Source of the DNA: Terriglobia bacterium
GTDB taxonomy: Bacteria > Acidobacteriota > Terriglobia > Terriglobales > Acidobacteriaceae
Length of the DNA stretch: 64,000 bases
Assembly (NCBI GenBank): GCA_020073015.1
Contig: JAIQFZ010000011.1
Span: 1 to 64,000, forward strand
Direction of reading: 5' to 3'
Shown: positions 28,225-37,887 of the stretch, one piece after another
Position numbering within the stretch: the first letter of the stretch is position 1
How the letters are laid out: each line of letters begins with the position of its first letter
Position numbers and translations under genes: made by a program
Notes under the pieces: model-generated
Seen by the model: only the letters and a program-made list of their open reading frames with translations
Told to the model about the DNA's origin: nothing
Databases searched by the model: none

Positions 28225-28250
28225 GGGCGGACAGGAGTGTCCGCCCTACA
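28225..28250. repeat. Dispersed GGACAGGAGTGTCC palindrome, copy 3
   Basis: GGGCGGACAGGAGTGTCCGC is followed by CCTACA. The copy overlaps the stop of mtnA (28246-28248), so part of the repeat is coding DNA. The roughly 200 bp before it (28020-28224) show no gene. Confidence 0.75.
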
Positions 28251-29286
28251 CTTTCTCGGCCAGTTCGCGCAGCGACTGTTCGTACGGAGCTTTTGCAACG
28301 CCCTGCTCGGTGATGATGGCTGTTACGTATCTTGCCGGGGTTACGTCGAAGGCCGGATTCTCGACTTCGACTCCGTCGGGGACCATTTGTTTGCCGGCGA
28401 TGTGCGTTACTTCTATTGCGTTACGCTGCTCGATGGGAATCTTGCTGCCGTCGGGAGTTTCGAGGTCGACGGTTGAGATGGGCGCGGCCACGTAGAACGG
28501 GATACCGTGTTCTTTGGCCAGGACCGCAACGGTGTAAGTGCCGATTTTGTTCGCGACATCGCCGTTGGCGGCGATGCGGTCGGCGCCCACTACGACGGCT
28601 CCGATCTTGCCTTGCTTCATCATCGCGCCGGCCATGTTGTCGGAGATGACCGTGGTTGGGATGCCATCTTTCATCAGTTCCCAGGCAGTGAGGCGCGAAC
28701 CTTGCAGGAAGGGGCGCGTTTCGTCGGCATAGACGTGAATCTTCTTGCCTTGTTCGACGGCAGCACGGATAACGCCGAGAGCGGTGCCGTAGCCGGCGGT
28801 GGCGAGAGCCCCGGCGTTGCAGTGAGTGAGCACGCCACCGCTCGCTGGCATGAGCGCAGCGCCGTGGCGGCCCATGGCCTGGTTGGCGGCGATGTCTTCG
28901 GCGTGCATGCGCTGGGCTTCTTCGATCAGCGCCTGCTTGATCTGCGGAATGGGACGGATGCGCAGGGTTTCAAATTTCTCCTGCATGCGGCGGATCGCCC
29001 AGAAGAGATTGACGGCGGTCGGGCGCGTATGGCGGATCGCTTCGCAAATCTGGTCGAAGTCTTTCTTGAGGTCCGCGCCGTTCTCGGCTTTGGAATTCTT
29101 TACGCCGAGCGCAATGCCCATGGCAGCGGCCACGCCGATGGCGGGCGCGCCGCGCACGACCATGTTGCGGATGACATCAGCAACCTGCTGGTGAGTGGTG
29201 CAGTTTACGTACACTTCTTCAGTGGGCAGCTTCGTCTGGTCGATGAAGCGTACACCGTGGTCGGTCCATTCGAGAGTTTGAATCAT
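28246..29286 (-). CDS. mtnA: S-methyl-5-thioribose-1-phosphate isomerase
   Basis: MtnA isomerises methylthioribose-1-phosphate to methylthioribulose-1-phosphate in methionine salvage. The 346-residue protein has [25 protein letters not shown] (catalytic Cys about 156), [17 protein letters not shown] (Asp about 236) and [12 protein letters not shown], the full family signature. No other mtn gene is near; a purine-pathway-independent pyrE gene follows on the same strand upstream. The ATG at 29286 is preceded by the heptamer array, and the stop overlaps a dispersed palindrome. The eIF2B-alpha-like fold gives a low chance of mis-assignment. Confidence 0.95.
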   Translation of the reverse strand: MIQTLEWTDHGVRFIDQTKLPTEEVYVNCTTHQQVADVIRNMVVRGAPAIGVAAAMGIALGVKNSKAENGADLKKDFDQICEAIRHTRPTAVNLFWAIRRMQEKFETLRIRPIPQIKQALIEEAQRMHAEDIAANQAMGRHGAALMPASGGVLTHCNAGALATAGYGTALGVIRAAVEQGKKIHVYADETRPFLQGSRLTAWELMKDGIPTTVISDNMAGAMMKQGKIGAVVVGADRIAANGDVANKIGTYTVAVLAKEHGIPFYVAAPISTVDLETPDGSKIPIEQRNAIEVTHIAGKQMVPDGVEVENPAFDVTPARYVTAIITEQGVAKAPYEQSLRELAEKV

Positions 29287-29328
29287 TTTCGGCTTTGGGC
29301 TTTCGGCTCTAGGCTTTCGGCTTCAAAA
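29287..29328. repeat. Heptamer tandem array, mtnA-pyrE gap
   Basis: Six units of 7 nt: TTTCGGC, TTTGGGC, TTTCGGC, TCTAGGC, TTTCGGC, TTCAAAA. They fill nearly the entire gap between the mtnA start and the pyrE stop. No inverted partner is seen. Confidence 0.8.
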
Positions 29329-29330
29329 TG

Positions 29331-29897
29331 CTATCCGCTGATCTCCAGGTGCTGCTTTCTCACTTCGTTGGCGGTGAAGATCGCGATGAAAGGCGCGGGG
29401 GCGGCGGCTTTTTCTACGTTGGGACGGCCGTGCGCTTCCTGGCGTTCCACCAGGCACATCGCGCCTACGATTTCGAATCCGAAGTCGCGGGCGGCTTCGA
29501 TGGCTTGCACGGTAGAGGAACCGGTGGTGCAAACATCGTCGACGATGACGACGGCAGCGCCTTTTTCGTAGAAGCCTTCGATGCGCTGGCCGGTGCCGTG
29601 TTGCTTCTCAGCTTTGCGCACGAGGAAGCCGTGTATTTTCCCGCTGGCGACAGCCACCGCGACAACGATCGGGTCTGCCCCCATGGTGAGGCCGCCGATG
29701 GCTTCGGGTTCCCATCCGAGTTCACGAATCTCCTCGAGAAAGACCTCGCCGGTGAGTTGTGCGCCGCGGGCGTCGAGCGTGGTGGTACGGCAGTCGATGT
29801 AGTAGTCGCTGGTGCTGCCCGAGGATAGTTGGAACTCTCCGAGGCGGAAGGATTTCTTCGCGAGCATTTCTAACAGCTCTTGGCGCGCTGTGGACAT
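29331..29897 (-). CDS. pyrE: Orotate phosphoribosyltransferase
   Basis: PyrE joins orotate to PRPP to make orotidine 5'-phosphate in pyrimidine synthesis. The 188-residue protein has the N-terminal helix and strand FQLSSGSTSDYYIDCR, GGLTMGADPIV, and the PRPP-binding loop AVVIVDDVCTTGSST (residues about 115-129) with the conserved Asp-Asp and Thr. The short length (about 190) fits the compact bacterial type. It is transcribed in the same direction as mtnA and lies 44 bp upstream of it, but no pyrF is close. An arm of a heptamer array lies 22 bp upstream of the start. Confidence 0.94.
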   Translation of the reverse strand: MSTARQELLEMLAKKSFRLGEFQLSSGSTSDYYIDCRTTTLDARGAQLTGEVFLEEIRELGWEPEAIGGLTMGADPIVVAVAVASGKIHGFLVRKAEKQHGTGQRIEGFYEKGAAVVIVDDVCTTGSSTVQAIEAARDFGFEIVGAMCLVERQEAHGRPNVEKAAAPAPFIAIFTANEVRKQHLEISG

Positions 29898-29919
29898 GAA
29901 AGTCTACGATAGCATGCGA

Positions 29920-30030
29920 GGTCACAGGCGACAGGTCACAGGTCACGGGAAATCAGTGGCTTGCGCCGAATCAATGGTGAACTCTTCTCCCTACTCTTCC
30001 TTGTGACCTCTCACCTGTGACCCGTGACCT
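29920..30030. repeat. Heptamer arrays, inverted pair between pyrE and CPBP gene
   Basis: Left arm 29920-29947 (GGTCACA, GGCGACA, GGTCACA, GGTCACG) and right arm 30003-30030 (GTGACCT, CTCACCT, GTGACCC, GTGACCT) are reverse complements. About 55 bp separate them. Confidence 0.85.
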
Positions 30031-30033
30031 TCC

Positions 30034-30897
30034 TCACTGGCTGAGTTTTTCCAGATGGCGGAAGCCGTCGGTGGCGATCAGGAGCATCAAGATGATGGTG
30101 CTGTTGTAGGCTGCGTGGACCAGGAAACTTGCGGCGACTGAGTCTTTTCTTGCCCGCACTGCGCCGAGAACCACGCCTACCAGGAAGATCAAGAACACGG
30201 AGGCCCAGGAGTATCCGTATTGGGCGGCGTGCATCAGGCCGAATCCGAAGGCGGTCACGGAAATTCCGGTGCCCATTCCGAAGCGGCGCGCCAGGACCGG
30301 GTAGAGGAATCCCCGGAAAAACAATTCCTCCATGAGCGGCCCCAGAGTCACGGCGAAGACGGCGATCAGAACAACGGTCGCGGGGCGGCGGAGCAGTGCG
30401 TCAAACGGAGTCTCTTTGGGAAAAGGAAGAAAGCGTCCCAGGAGCAGAAAAACAATTTGCATCGCCAGGCCCCCGACCACGAACGGCCAGATGTTCGCTG
30501 GCCAATTCCAGTGGATGGTTTTCCAGAAGCGCGGGCTGCGTCTTTCTTTCGTGACCAGGATGTACATGTAGCCGAGCAGCAACAGATAGGCCAGCATCTG
30601 GGCGACGATCATAAGTTCAGGAAGCGCGCTGAGGCGGAGAGCCCGCGCCTTGAAGGTTGCGCCGGGCACAAAGGCAAGCATGGCGAACACGGAGGCGAAG
30701 AGAATGACGAGCGCTATGATCAGCAGACGGAAAACATCCAGGCCGCTCCACGCGGGGTCTCGCGGCACGGCGGGAAGTTGTTCGGCAGGCGGCCCGGCAA
30801 CGGGCTCGGTCACACGCGGCATGGCAGGAGTCAATTCAGCCTGAATCTTTGGCTCGGCTTCGGGCCGCGATTCTGGATTCTCGGGGAAAGTGTTCAC
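30034..30897 (-). CDS. CPBP family intramembrane metalloprotease
   Basis: The 287-residue protein belongs to the CAAX-protease/bacteriocin-processing (Abi) family of eight-helix membrane metalloproteases. The N-terminal 50 residues are Pro and Glu rich and cytoplasmic. The family motifs are EELFFRGF (Glu-Glu-x3-Arg), FGFGLMHA (His) and [10 protein letters not shown] (His-x3-Asn). The start is a GTG at 30897 that overlaps the stop of uvrA (GTGA), so translation is probably coupled to UvrA. A role in DNA repair is not implied by the family, and coupling may be incidental. The substrate is unknown. Confidence 0.85.
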   Translation of the reverse strand: MNTFPENPESRPEAEPKIQAELTPAMPRVTEPVAGPPAEQLPAVPRDPAWSGLDVFRLLIIALVILFASVFAMLAFVPGATFKARALRLSALPELMIVAQMLAYLLLLGYMYILVTKERRSPRFWKTIHWNWPANIWPFVVGGLAMQIVFLLLGRFLPFPKETPFDALLRRPATVVLIAVFAVTLGPLMEELFFRGFLYPVLARRFGMGTGISVTAFGFGLMHAAQYGYSWASVFLIFLVGVVLGAVRARKDSVAASFLVHAAYNSTIILMLLIATDGFRHLEKLSQ

Positions 30898-33710
30898 TGC
30901 ACGTCCTGTGAGATGGTTGCGTTCACGTTCTGTTTGGCGCCGTTGAAATAGTGTGCGAGCGCCTGGCCAGTGTACGACTTCTTTACGCGCGCGATTTGTT
31001 CGGGAGTCCCTTGCGCGACCAGGCGGCCGCCTTCTTCTCCGCCTTCGGGACCGAGGTCGAGAATCCAGTCGGCGTTGCGGATCACATCGAGATTGTGCTC
31101 GATGATGATGACGGTGTTGCCCAGGTCGGTGAGGCGGTGGAGGACATCGAGCAGCTTGCGCACGTCGTCGAAGTGCAGGCCGGTGGTGGGCTCATCGAGC
31201 AGGTAGAGCGTTTTCCCGGTCTGGCGCTTGCTGAGTTCGCGGGCAAGCTTGATGCGCTGGGCTTCGCCGCCGGAGAGCGTCACGGCAGATTGACCGAGAT
31301 GAATGTATCCGAGGCCGACATCGACCAGCGTTTGCAGTCTCTGTTTCACCTGCGGGATGTTCTCGAGGATCTGGAGCGCGTCGGAGACCGGCGATTCCAG
31401 CAGGTCGGCGATGGAACAGCCCTGGTAGCGGACGGCTAGCGTCTCGTGGTTGTAGCGCCGGCCGCCGCAGACTTCACACTGCACGTAGACATCGGGCAGG
31501 AAGTTCATTTCGATGCGGCGCTGGCCTTCGCCCTGGCAGGCCTCGCAGCGTCCGCCGGAGACGTTGAAGGAGAAGCGTCCGGGCTTGTATCCGCGCTCGC
31601 GCGACTCGGGCAGCATGGCGTAAAGATCACGAATCTGCGCGAACATACCGGTGTAGGTCGCGGGATTGGAGCGCGGCGTGCGGCCAATGGGCGACTGGTC
31701 GATGCGGATGACCTTATCGATCAGGTCGGTACCGCTAATGGTCTTGTGGGTACCGGGTTCTTCGCGCGAGCGATAGAGCTGCTTGGCGAGAGCGCGATAG
31801 AGGATGTCGTTTACTAGCGTCGACTTGCCGGAGCCGGAGACGCCGGTCACGACCGTCATGACGCCCAGGGGAAAGACAATGTCTAGATTCTTCAGGTTAT
31901 TCTCGCGCGCGCCGAGGACGGTGATGGATCTGCCGTTCGGAGTGCGACGCTCGGGCAGCATCGCGATGTGCTGCCGTCCGGCGATGTAGGCGCCGGTAAG
32001 CGACGCGGGCGAGTGCATGATTTCGGTGGGGGTGCCGCTGGCTACCAACTCGCCGCCGTGACGACCTGCGCCGGGACCTAGATCGATGACGTAGTCGGCG
32101 CGACGGATGGTTTCCTCGTCGTGCTCGACGACAAGGACTGTATTGCCGAGGTCGCGCAGGTTTTCGAGCGCAGAAAGAAGGCGGCCGTTGTCGCGATGGT
32201 GGAGGCCGATGGAGGGCTCGTCCAGAACGTAGAGCACGCCGCGGAGTTTCGAACCGATCTGGGTGGCGAGGCGGATGCGCTGGCCTTCGCCGCCAGAGAG
32301 CGTCGCGGCGGAACGGTCGAGCGAGATGTAGCCGAGTCCGACGGCGTTCAGGAATTGCAGGCGCTCGGTGATTTCGTGGACGATGCGTCCGGCGACAGTC
32401 TCATCCCTGCCTGACAGCTTGATCTTCCGGGCGGTATCCAGAGAGCGCGATATTGGCAGTCCGGTGAAGTCGGCGATGGACATGCCATTCACCTTGACGG
32501 CTAGGCTTTCGGGGCGCAGGCGCTTGCCGTGACACACGGAACACTCGGTGGCCGACATGTAGTCGAGCAGGTATTCGCGGTAGTTGTCGGAGGCCGAGGC
32601 TTCGAGGTTCTGCTTGAGGTGTCCGAGAATTCCGAGGAAGCCGGTTTTGCCGCCGCGTTCGGGCTCGCCGTAGAGCAGAAGGTTCTGGATCTTGTCGGGA
32701 AATTTTTCAAAGGGCGTGGCCAGATCCAGGCCATAGGCTTCGGCAACCAATTGCAAACCATGAATCAGGTTCTGCGAAGAGGAGCCGGGGCCGAGACCGC
32801 CATCGAGCAGGGGCTTCGACCAGTCGACAATCAGTTTGGCGGGATCGAAATCGTAACGGCTGCCTAGGCCGTGACATTCCGGGCAGGCTCCGTAGGCGCT
32901 GTTGAACGAGAAGGAGCGCGGCTCCAGTTGCGGGACGCTGATGCCGCAATCGGGACAGGCCAGGCGCGAGGAGTAGAGGGTCTCGTCTCCGTTGACTACG
33001 GCGACCAGGACCAGGCCGCCGCCGAGCTTCATGGCGAGCGAGACGGACATTTCCAGGCGATGCTCGATACCGGGCTTGACGAGCAGGCGGTCAATAACGA
33101 CCTCGATGGTGTGGTTCTTGCGCTTGTCGAGGCGGATATCTTCCTCGAGATTGACGAGTTCGCCATCGACGCGGGCACGGGTAAAACCGTGCTGGACAAG
33201 CTTTTCCATCTCCTTCTTGAACTCACCTTTGCGGCCGCGAACGATGGGGGCCATGATCATGACGCGGTCTTCGGGGGTGAGGGCGAGGACGCGCTGCACG
33301 ATCTGGTCAGCCGACTGGCGGGTGATGGGCTTGCCGCAATTGGGACAGTGGGGCACGCCGATGGAGGAATAGAGCAGGCGGAGGTAGTCGTAGATTTCCG
33401 TGATGGTACCGACGGTGGAGCGGGGGCTGCGGCTGGTGGTTTTCTGCTCAATGGAGATGGCGGGGCTGAGGCCGTCGATGGAGTCGACGTCGGGGCGCTC
33501 CATCTGGTCGAGAAACTGGCGTGCGTAGGCAGACAGGGTCTCGACATAGCGACGCTGGCCCTCGGCATAAATGGTGTCGAAGGCGAGGGAAGACTTGCCG
33601 GAACCGCTGAGACCGGTAATAACCGTGAGGGTGTTGCGGGGAATCTCGACGTCGATGTTCTTCAGGTTGTGCTGGCGCGCGCCGCGCACCGAGATCTTTG
33701 TGATGGCCAT
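30894..33710 (-). CDS. uvrA: Excinuclease ABC subunit A
   Basis: UvrA detects bulky DNA lesions with UvrB and loads it for nucleotide excision repair. The product is 938 residues, the usual size, with two ABC ATPase modules: [20 protein letters not shown] and later [15 protein letters not shown] as Walker A, and two LSGGE signatures. Zinc modules are visible ([25 protein letters not shown]). The ATG at 33710 is preferred over an upstream GTG at 33731 because it begins [19 protein letters not shown] as in the family. No recognisable LexA box was found upstream. The gene is first of a minus-strand run continuing to the CPBP gene, which overlaps it. Confidence 0.96.
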   Translation of the reverse strand: MAITKISVRGARQHNLKNIDVEIPRNTLTVITGLSGSGKSSLAFDTIYAEGQRRYVETLSAYARQFLDQMERPDVDSIDGLSPAISIEQKTTSRSPRSTVGTITEIYDYLRLLYSSIGVPHCPNCGKPITRQSADQIVQRVLALTPEDRVMIMAPIVRGRKGEFKKEMEKLVQHGFTRARVDGELVNLEEDIRLDKRKNHTIEVVIDRLLVKPGIEHRLEMSVSLAMKLGGGLVLVAVVNGDETLYSSRLACPDCGISVPQLEPRSFSFNSAYGACPECHGLGSRYDFDPAKLIVDWSKPLLDGGLGPGSSSQNLIHGLQLVAEAYGLDLATPFEKFPDKIQNLLLYGEPERGGKTGFLGILGHLKQNLEASASDNYREYLLDYMSATECSVCHGKRLRPESLAVKVNGMSIADFTGLPISRSLDTARKIKLSGRDETVAGRIVHEITERLQFLNAVGLGYISLDRSAATLSGGEGQRIRLATQIGSKLRGVLYVLDEPSIGLHHRDNGRLLSALENLRDLGNTVLVVEHDEETIRRADYVIDLGPGAGRHGGELVASGTPTEIMHSPASLTGAYIAGRQHIAMLPERRTPNGRSITVLGARENNLKNLDIVFPLGVMTVVTGVSGSGKSTLVNDILYRALAKQLYRSREEPGTHKTISGTDLIDKVIRIDQSPIGRTPRSNPATYTGMFAQIRDLYAMLPESRERGYKPGRFSFNVSGGRCEACQGEGQRRIEMNFLPDVYVQCEVCGGRRYNHETLAVRYQGCSIADLLESPVSDALQILENIPQVKQRLQTLVDVGLGYIHLGQSAVTLSGGEAQRIKLARELSKRQTGKTLYLLDEPTTGLHFDDVRKLLDVLHRLTDLGNTVIIIEHNLDVIRNADWILDLGPEGGEEGGRLVAQGTPEQIARVKKSYTGQALAHYFNGAKQNVNATISQDVQ

Positions 33711-33728
33711 CTGACGCAATAAAAAATG

Positions 33729-33742
33729 CACTTCCGTAATGT
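33729..33742. repeat. 14-bp word shared with 46725-46738
   Basis: CACTTCCGTAATGT just upstream of uvrA is the exact reverse complement of ACATTACGGAAGTG at 46725-46738 in a distant repeat-rich gap. It may be part of a larger degenerate repeat. Confidence 0.4.
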
Positions 33743-33884
33743 GGACGGGTCCCCAGAATTGTTAGAAAGTGAAGGAGCGTAGTTCGACTACCGTATCTTA
33801 GTTGTTAACAGAGACGGGCGTCAAACGCGGGTAAAGTGAGAAAATCGCATCCGCCGCGACTGGAATGGATGCAAACAAGGGTTT

Positions 33885-34067
33885 GTGACCGTGAATGCTC
33901 TTTTGATTGCCCTGGTAACGATTGGTACCACGATTTCCTGTGTTGTTTTGGGTGTTTTTGGCGCGTATTGCGCGGTGACCGGGATTTTGGCCGCTTTCAA
34001 CCCTTCCCGAACGTCGAATGCCCTGTCTGTGTTGGTGCCCCACCAAAGCCAGATGAGCGGCGACTAG
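33885..34067 (+). CDS. Small membrane protein, 60 aa (tentative)
   Basis: The GTG at 33885 has AAGGG a few bases upstream. The 60-residue product has one long hydrophobic stretch (LLIALVTIGTTISCVVLGVF, then GAYCAVTGILAAF) and a short polar tail. Hydrophobicity over about 36 residues in one frame is hard to get by chance in GC-rich intergenic DNA. No family is recognised, and frames on the other strand also stay open here, so this is only tentative. It is divergent from uvrA. Confidence 0.45.
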   Translation: MTVNALLIALVTIGTTISCVVLGVFGAYCAVTGILAAFNPSRTSNALSVLVPHQSQMSGD

Positions 34068-34196
34068 GCGTCCTGTTCCGAAAACCTCTACATCGGTCGT
34101 CCCTCCAGTCCTGCTGATTGGCTGCTGTGGACAAAGTGCGTCCTAGCAATCAATATTGGGTATTGTGACTGGGAGCCAACCCCGGTACAGTGAATC

Positions 34197-34577
34197 ATGT
34201 TCACGCCTCATCCCAACCTCAGCGACGAGGTCAATCGGAACATCGTCGGCTCCGAAATCGAGGGAGGGGTATTTCTAGAAGGTCTGCCGCCTGACACCGT
34301 ACTGCAGATTCGGACTCAGCACCACTCCTACACGGCACTACTTCTGGGCGACAGTTTGGCGTTGATTTCAGGACATCCGCAATACTGTCCGCAACCCGTT
34401 CAGGTGAGCATCGCGGGCTCAACCTGGGGCGGTTCCATGCTCAAGGTGCGCTTCATCGGTCGCGGGATGCGCCTGGAGTTTCGTCACCCCGCATACAGCG
34501 CGCCGATCGTCACGTCTCCTATCCAGGAGATCCGCGAGCCCATTGTGAGTCAATCACAGATCACTGCACTGGCGTAG
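34197..34577 (+). CDS. Conserved hypothetical protein, 126 aa
   Basis: The 126-residue protein starts at the ATG at 34197 and shows no signal peptide, membrane helix or recognised catalytic motif. It looks beta-rich ([20 protein letters not shown], then [17 protein letters not shown] and [17 protein letters not shown]), a small barrel-like or OB-like pattern. The function is unknown. Downstream, on the opposite strand, is the SnoaL-like gene. Confidence 0.6.
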   Translation: MFTPHPNLSDEVNRNIVGSEIEGGVFLEGLPPDTVLQIRTQHHSYTALLLGDSLALISGHPQYCPQPVQVSIAGSTWGGSMLKVRFIGRGMRLEFRHPAYSAPIVTSPIQEIREPIVSQSQITALA

Positions 34578-34643
34578 GTCAGGGCGGTTGACTTGCCCTC
34601 CCATCCACCCCGGCAATCGGGTGGCTGGTGAAATGGGAGAAGA

Positions 34644-35060
34644 CTACCGGGGTTCGGGGACGCCTCGATCGAGTTGACGTTGGTACTCCGCGCTGTCGAA
34701 GTGGCCACGTGATTCGGCAATGAGTTCGTCGGCTCCGATCCGCCACTCCTCGATGCCGCTGATCTGAACCCGCTTCCCGGTCCCACCCGTCCCGGTGTTG
34801 GTACCTTTGAGTGTCCAGCGATAAACAACCCGGTCCCCCTGCACGGACAGGCCATCCATGAATACCTTCATGTCGGGGAAGTCTGTCATAAATCCCCGGG
34901 CCACTCCGGCGATGGCGCCACGACCGACGGCGGGAGGCCCATCGTTGACGCTGAGTGATCCGTCCGGTGAGTAGAAGGCAGCCACACTCGCGGGATCCTG
35001 GCTACACCACGCTGCGGTATAGCGCTCTGCGAGATTGCGTAGCTGCGGTGTCGTGGGCAT
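34644..35060 (-). CDS. SnoaL-like/NTF2-fold protein
   Basis: The 138-residue protein fits the NTF2-like superfamily: an N-terminal helix with LAERYTAAWCSQDPASVAAFYSPDGSL (the standard cup-forming helix pair), then GRGAIAGVARGFMTDFPDMKV, VVYRWTLKGTNTG and IEEWRIGADELIAESRGHFD. Many such proteins are ketosteroid isomerase or polyketide cyclase relatives, but the fold is also used for binding. No catalytic residues can be assigned. It is on its own strand with no partner. Confidence 0.75.
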   Translation of the reverse strand: MPTTPQLRNLAERYTAAWCSQDPASVAAFYSPDGSLSVNDGPPAVGRGAIAGVARGFMTDFPDMKVFMDGLSVQGDRVVYRWTLKGTNTGTGGTGKRVQISGIEEWRIGADELIAESRGHFDSAEYQRQLDRGVPEPR

Positions 35061-35154
35061 TTGCCAGCGGGCCTAGGTTAGCCTTGCGATTGTAGCTGAT
35101 GGTTGACGTAATCACGTTCTCGCCAGCTATTTACACTCGATGCCACGGGCCGAA

Positions 35155-35180
35155 GGCGGACAGGAGTGTCCGCCCTACAC
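35155..35180. repeat. Dispersed GGACAGGAGTGTCC palindrome, copy 4
   Basis: GGCGGACAGGAGTGTCCGCC is followed by CTACAC and ends just before the stop of the STN-domain gene at 35184. Same sequence and orientation as copy 3, also abutting a 3' end. Confidence 0.75.
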
Positions 35181-35183
35181 GAG

Positions 35184-35993
35184 CTAGTTCTGGGGTGGCT
35201 GCTGGTTGGGCGGCATGCCGGGCTGGCCGGGGGGCATGGGTTGCTGGCGGCGGAGCATCTCCAGAATCTGCTCGGGAGTTTTTGGACCAGCGTTAGGTTG
35301 CTGGGGCTGCTGCGGTTCCTGCTGGGCCGTGCCATTTGCATCCGGCTGCTGGCCATCGGTCTGATCCTGGTCAGCGTTCTCGTCCGCAGCATCCTGCTCA
35401 TCGGTGTTGGCGTCATCGCCTTCCGCAGGCTGCGCAACCACCTGCTGCTGAGCTACTAACGGCTGAGGCACCGGAATCTGCATAGGGTAAACGGTCTGCG
35501 GCGGCTGATGCGTATTGGCCGCCGTCTGTGCGGTTCCAACGGCGGGCTTGGTGGTGAGCACGACGCTGGCAATGCCGGTGGGGTCAGAGTTCGACCCCAT
35601 CATCACATAGTTGAAGCCGGAACCATTGAGCAGGCTTGCCAGCACGTCGCGCGGCGCACCGGGGCCGAGGTGGGTAACGACTCGCTCGGTTGCGTTGGGC
35701 GGAATTTCTATGGAGGCGCCGGTCAGCTTGTGCACATCACGAAGAATGTCGCCCAGGGTCGAATTTTGTGCAGCGATCGTGAGCAAACCGTTCTCGTAGC
35801 TCACTTTCGGAGGCGCGGCTGGCATGAGATCCATCGGGAGCTGCGGCAGCGGACCCGGTCGCATGGGCGGAAGCACGGCCGGCTTCGGCGGAGCCTTGTG
35901 AGACTTGCGGTGGTACTGCCTCTGAGCGGGGGAAACAGGAACGAGGAGCACCAGGCTCAAAAGGACCAACGTCCATCTGTGTGTGTGCGGCAT
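35184..35993 (-). CDS. Secreted protein with secretin/STN-like domain and Gln/Pro-rich tail
   Basis: The ATG at 35993 gives a signal peptide (HTHRWTLVLLSLVLLVPVSPAQ). The domain at about 60-140 reads NGLLTIAAQNSTLGDILRDV and KLTGASIEIPPNATERVVTH, the short STN/secretin N-terminal-like fold found in secretins and FecR/TonB receptors. The C-terminal 100 residues are low complexity, rich in Pro, Gln, Asp and Asn (QQPDANGTAQQEPQQPQQPN). This would place a ligand or partner-binding module in the periplasm with a flexible tail. There is no secretin channel domain, so it is not a secretin itself. The role is unknown, and no pilus genes are adjacent. Confidence 0.7.
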   Translation of the reverse strand: MPHTHRWTLVLLSLVLLVPVSPAQRQYHRKSHKAPPKPAVLPPMRPGPLPQLPMDLMPAAPPKVSYENGLLTIAAQNSTLGDILRDVHKLTGASIEIPPNATERVVTHLGPGAPRDVLASLLNGSGFNYVMMGSNSDPTGIASVVLTTKPAVGTAQTAANTHQPPQTVYPMQIPVPQPLVAQQQVVAQPAEGDDANTDEQDAADENADQDQTDGQQPDANGTAQQEPQQPQQPNAGPKTPEQILEMLRRQQPMPPGQPGMPPNQQPPQN

Positions 35994-36193
35994 CAGAAGT
36001 CCCCGTTTCCGCGAGCCACAACCGTTTCCCGACGGTTGCACCCTAGACTGAGTTTACCATCGTTAGTAGAACGCCCGGCCGCGATATTTCTTGCACTGTA
36101 TCCGGAGGAGCAGCTGCAGGTGTAACCTGCGTAAGCATTTACACTGCGCTGCAGTTGAGAGCAGCATCGTAAAATACAGGGGGAGATCTGGCA

Positions 36194-37216
36194 GTGGCTT
36201 GCGATAGGCCCCACGCTCTACCGAATTACGGAACTCGATGCGGGTGGCTGTGGCTTGCGTTGCTGGGAGCGACGGCGGTGCAGGCCCAAACCTGCCAGAG
36301 TGCGACCGACATGGAACCGGCGGTCCGTACGGCCCTGGAAACCAGTGCCAAGCGCTACTTCGATGTGGCTGCGCGTGGGGACTCCGGCACGTTGCAGCAG
36401 AATTCCATTGCGGCGGTGGCGGCGAACTTCAGCGGAATTGAGGCGGCCGTCAAAGACAATCAGGCTGCGTTTACCGGCGCCCATGCCGCGGTTCGCCCGC
36501 CGTATGTGCTAACCACCGAGGGGACCGAACCGCAGGAGCACGCTGAATTTCTGTGTGGCGTTTTTGGTAAGTCGGGACAGACAGCGGACAGCGCCGTGTT
36601 CCTGCTGCACAATCTGCCGCTGGGCAAGTACGCCGTGGCCATCATCGACGCGCAGGGCGGGCAGGACGCGCGGACGCTGACGATGATCCTGCAGCAGATG
36701 GGGATGGACTGGAAGCTGGCCGGCTTTTATGCCCGGCCGGTTAAGGTAAACGGGCACGATGGCGCATGGTTCGCCCAGCGCGCGCGGGACTTCAAGGCTA
36801 AGGGACAGAATCGGAATGCGTGGCTGTACTTCCGCGAAGCTATCGCGCTTTCGGCTCCGGTGGACTTCATGAGTACGCTGGTCACCGACAAACTGTACGA
36901 CGAGATGCAGACGGTGCTGCCCAGCGATATGCCAGTGAATGGGACCACGGTGGATGTGAGCGCGGGCGCGAAGACGTACCATCTGACGGAAATTTTCCCG
37001 CTGGCGGTGGGAAACGATCTGGACGTGGTGGCGAAATACCAGGCGGCCGATGTGTCGAACACCGCGCAGACGTATCAGGAGAACGTGGCCGTGACGAAGG
37101 CGCTGCTGGCGAAGTTTCCGGAATTTCGCGAGGCCTTCGCTGGGGTGATCGTGCGGGCGGTGGAACCTTCGGGACGGGACTATGGGTCGCTGATGGCTAT
37201 GAAGGATGTGAAGTAG
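36194..37216 (+). CDS. Secreted protein of unknown function, 340 aa
   Basis: A GTG at 36194, with GGGGAG a few bases upstream, starts a protein with a hydrophobic export segment (WLWLALLGATAVQAQ). The mature part looks helical, with a mid-region (ARTLTMILQQMGMDWKLAGFYA) and a repeat-like stretch (ARDFKAKGQNRNAWLYFREA) resembling TPR geometry. No catalytic motif is recognised. It is followed by a heptamer array and the frameshifted TonB-like gene. Confidence 0.65.
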   Translation: MACDRPHALPNYGTRCGWLWLALLGATAVQAQTCQSATDMEPAVRTALETSAKRYFDVAARGDSGTLQQNSIAAVAANFSGIEAAVKDNQAAFTGAHAAVRPPYVLTTEGTEPQEHAEFLCGVFGKSGQTADSAVFLLHNLPLGKYAVAIIDAQGGQDARTLTMILQQMGMDWKLAGFYARPVKVNGHDGAWFAQRARDFKAKGQNRNAWLYFREAIALSAPVDFMSTLVTDKLYDEMQTVLPSDMPVNGTTVDVSAGAKTYHLTEIFPLAVGNDLDVVAKYQAADVSNTAQTYQENVAVTKALLAKFPEFREAFAGVIVRAVEPSGRDYGSLMAMKDVK

Positions 37217-37221
37217 CTAGG

Positions 37222-37263
37222 GGCGAGTGGCGAGTTTCTGGTTGCTCGTTTCTGGTTGCCGGT
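37222..37263. repeat. Heptamer tandem array after the 340-residue gene
   Basis: Six units: GGCGAGT, GGCGAGT, TTCTGGT, TGCTCGT, TTCTGGT, TGCCGGT. The GGCGAGT units are complementary in style to the ACTCGCT units at 37846-37887, so the two arrays bracket the frameshifted TonB-like gene. Confidence 0.75.
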
Positions 37264-37333
37264 TTCGAGAGACTACTCAAGGGTCTTACGATTACGCATA
37301 ATCGTGAATCGAGGCCCAAGGAGCATCTTTCCA

Positions 37334-37769
37334 ATGTTTACGAGACTGACGCTGGTAATCGCACTGTGCAGTTTGGGCTGTGCCCGTGCTCTCTCAGGAT
37401 AAACCAGTCATCGTGATCAAACATATGGAGCCATTCGGGTACCCGTGGTTGGCCCGGCAATCGAGACTCCAAGGTAGCATCTCGATACGTTTGAAGATTT
37501 CTTCGACCGGGAGTGTCGTGGACGCCGAAGCAAGTACAGCGGACGCGCTATTGAAGGAACATCCACTCCTGCAGAACGAAACAGTGAAGCAGGTCCGCAA
37601 ATGGGCGTTTGGTTGCCTCAATTGTGCTTCGAAGGACTATTACGATCACACTTTGACGTTCGTTTATAGGCTAGAAGGGGAGGAAACCCAGAAAAGCAAG
37701 AGCCACTTCACAATCGACCCACCGGACCGGGTGACGATTACCGCCAATCCACCACAGGCCAACTGGTAG
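37334..37769 (+). pseudogene. TonB C-terminal-domain-like exported protein, one-base frameshift
   Basis: A ribosome site (AAGGAGC, 37318-37324) precedes the ATG at 37334. The first frame encodes a signal peptide (MFTRLTLVIALCSLGC) and stops early. The long frame from about 37380 encodes VPVLSQDKPVIVIKHMEPFG, then YPWLARQSRLQGSISIRLK, a TonB-C-like pattern. Removing one G from the GGG run at 37375-37377 would join the two as CSLAVPVLSQD, a normal signal-cleavage site. The intact protein would be about 145 residues. A third mini-TonB relative besides 9821-10153 and 50748-51080. A sequencing error or a recent inactivating change are both possible. Confidence 0.72.
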
Positions 37770-37845
37770 GGAATTGATGACTTGACGATCATGCGGCAAC
37801 GGGTTGAGACCATGCCGCCTAACTACTCCCACAAGTAAAATAGAA

Positions 37846-37887
37846 ACTCGCTACTCGCCGCTCGCTACTCGCTACTCGGCACTGCCT
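37846..37887. repeat. Heptamer tandem array at the 3' end of ligD
   Basis: Six units: ACTCGCT, ACTCGCC, GCTCGCT, ACTCGCT, ACTCGGC, ACTGCCT. The array covers the ligD stop (37865-37867) and therefore encodes the last residues (AVPSSE). Confidence 0.82.

Noticed and set aside
28507-29571. 354-codon open frame antisense to mtnA and pyrE
   Set aside because: Spans two well-supported genes and their gap; no ribosome site or motif.
33711-33884. LexA-type operator upstream of uvrA
   Set aside because: No symmetric site matching a known LexA box was found.
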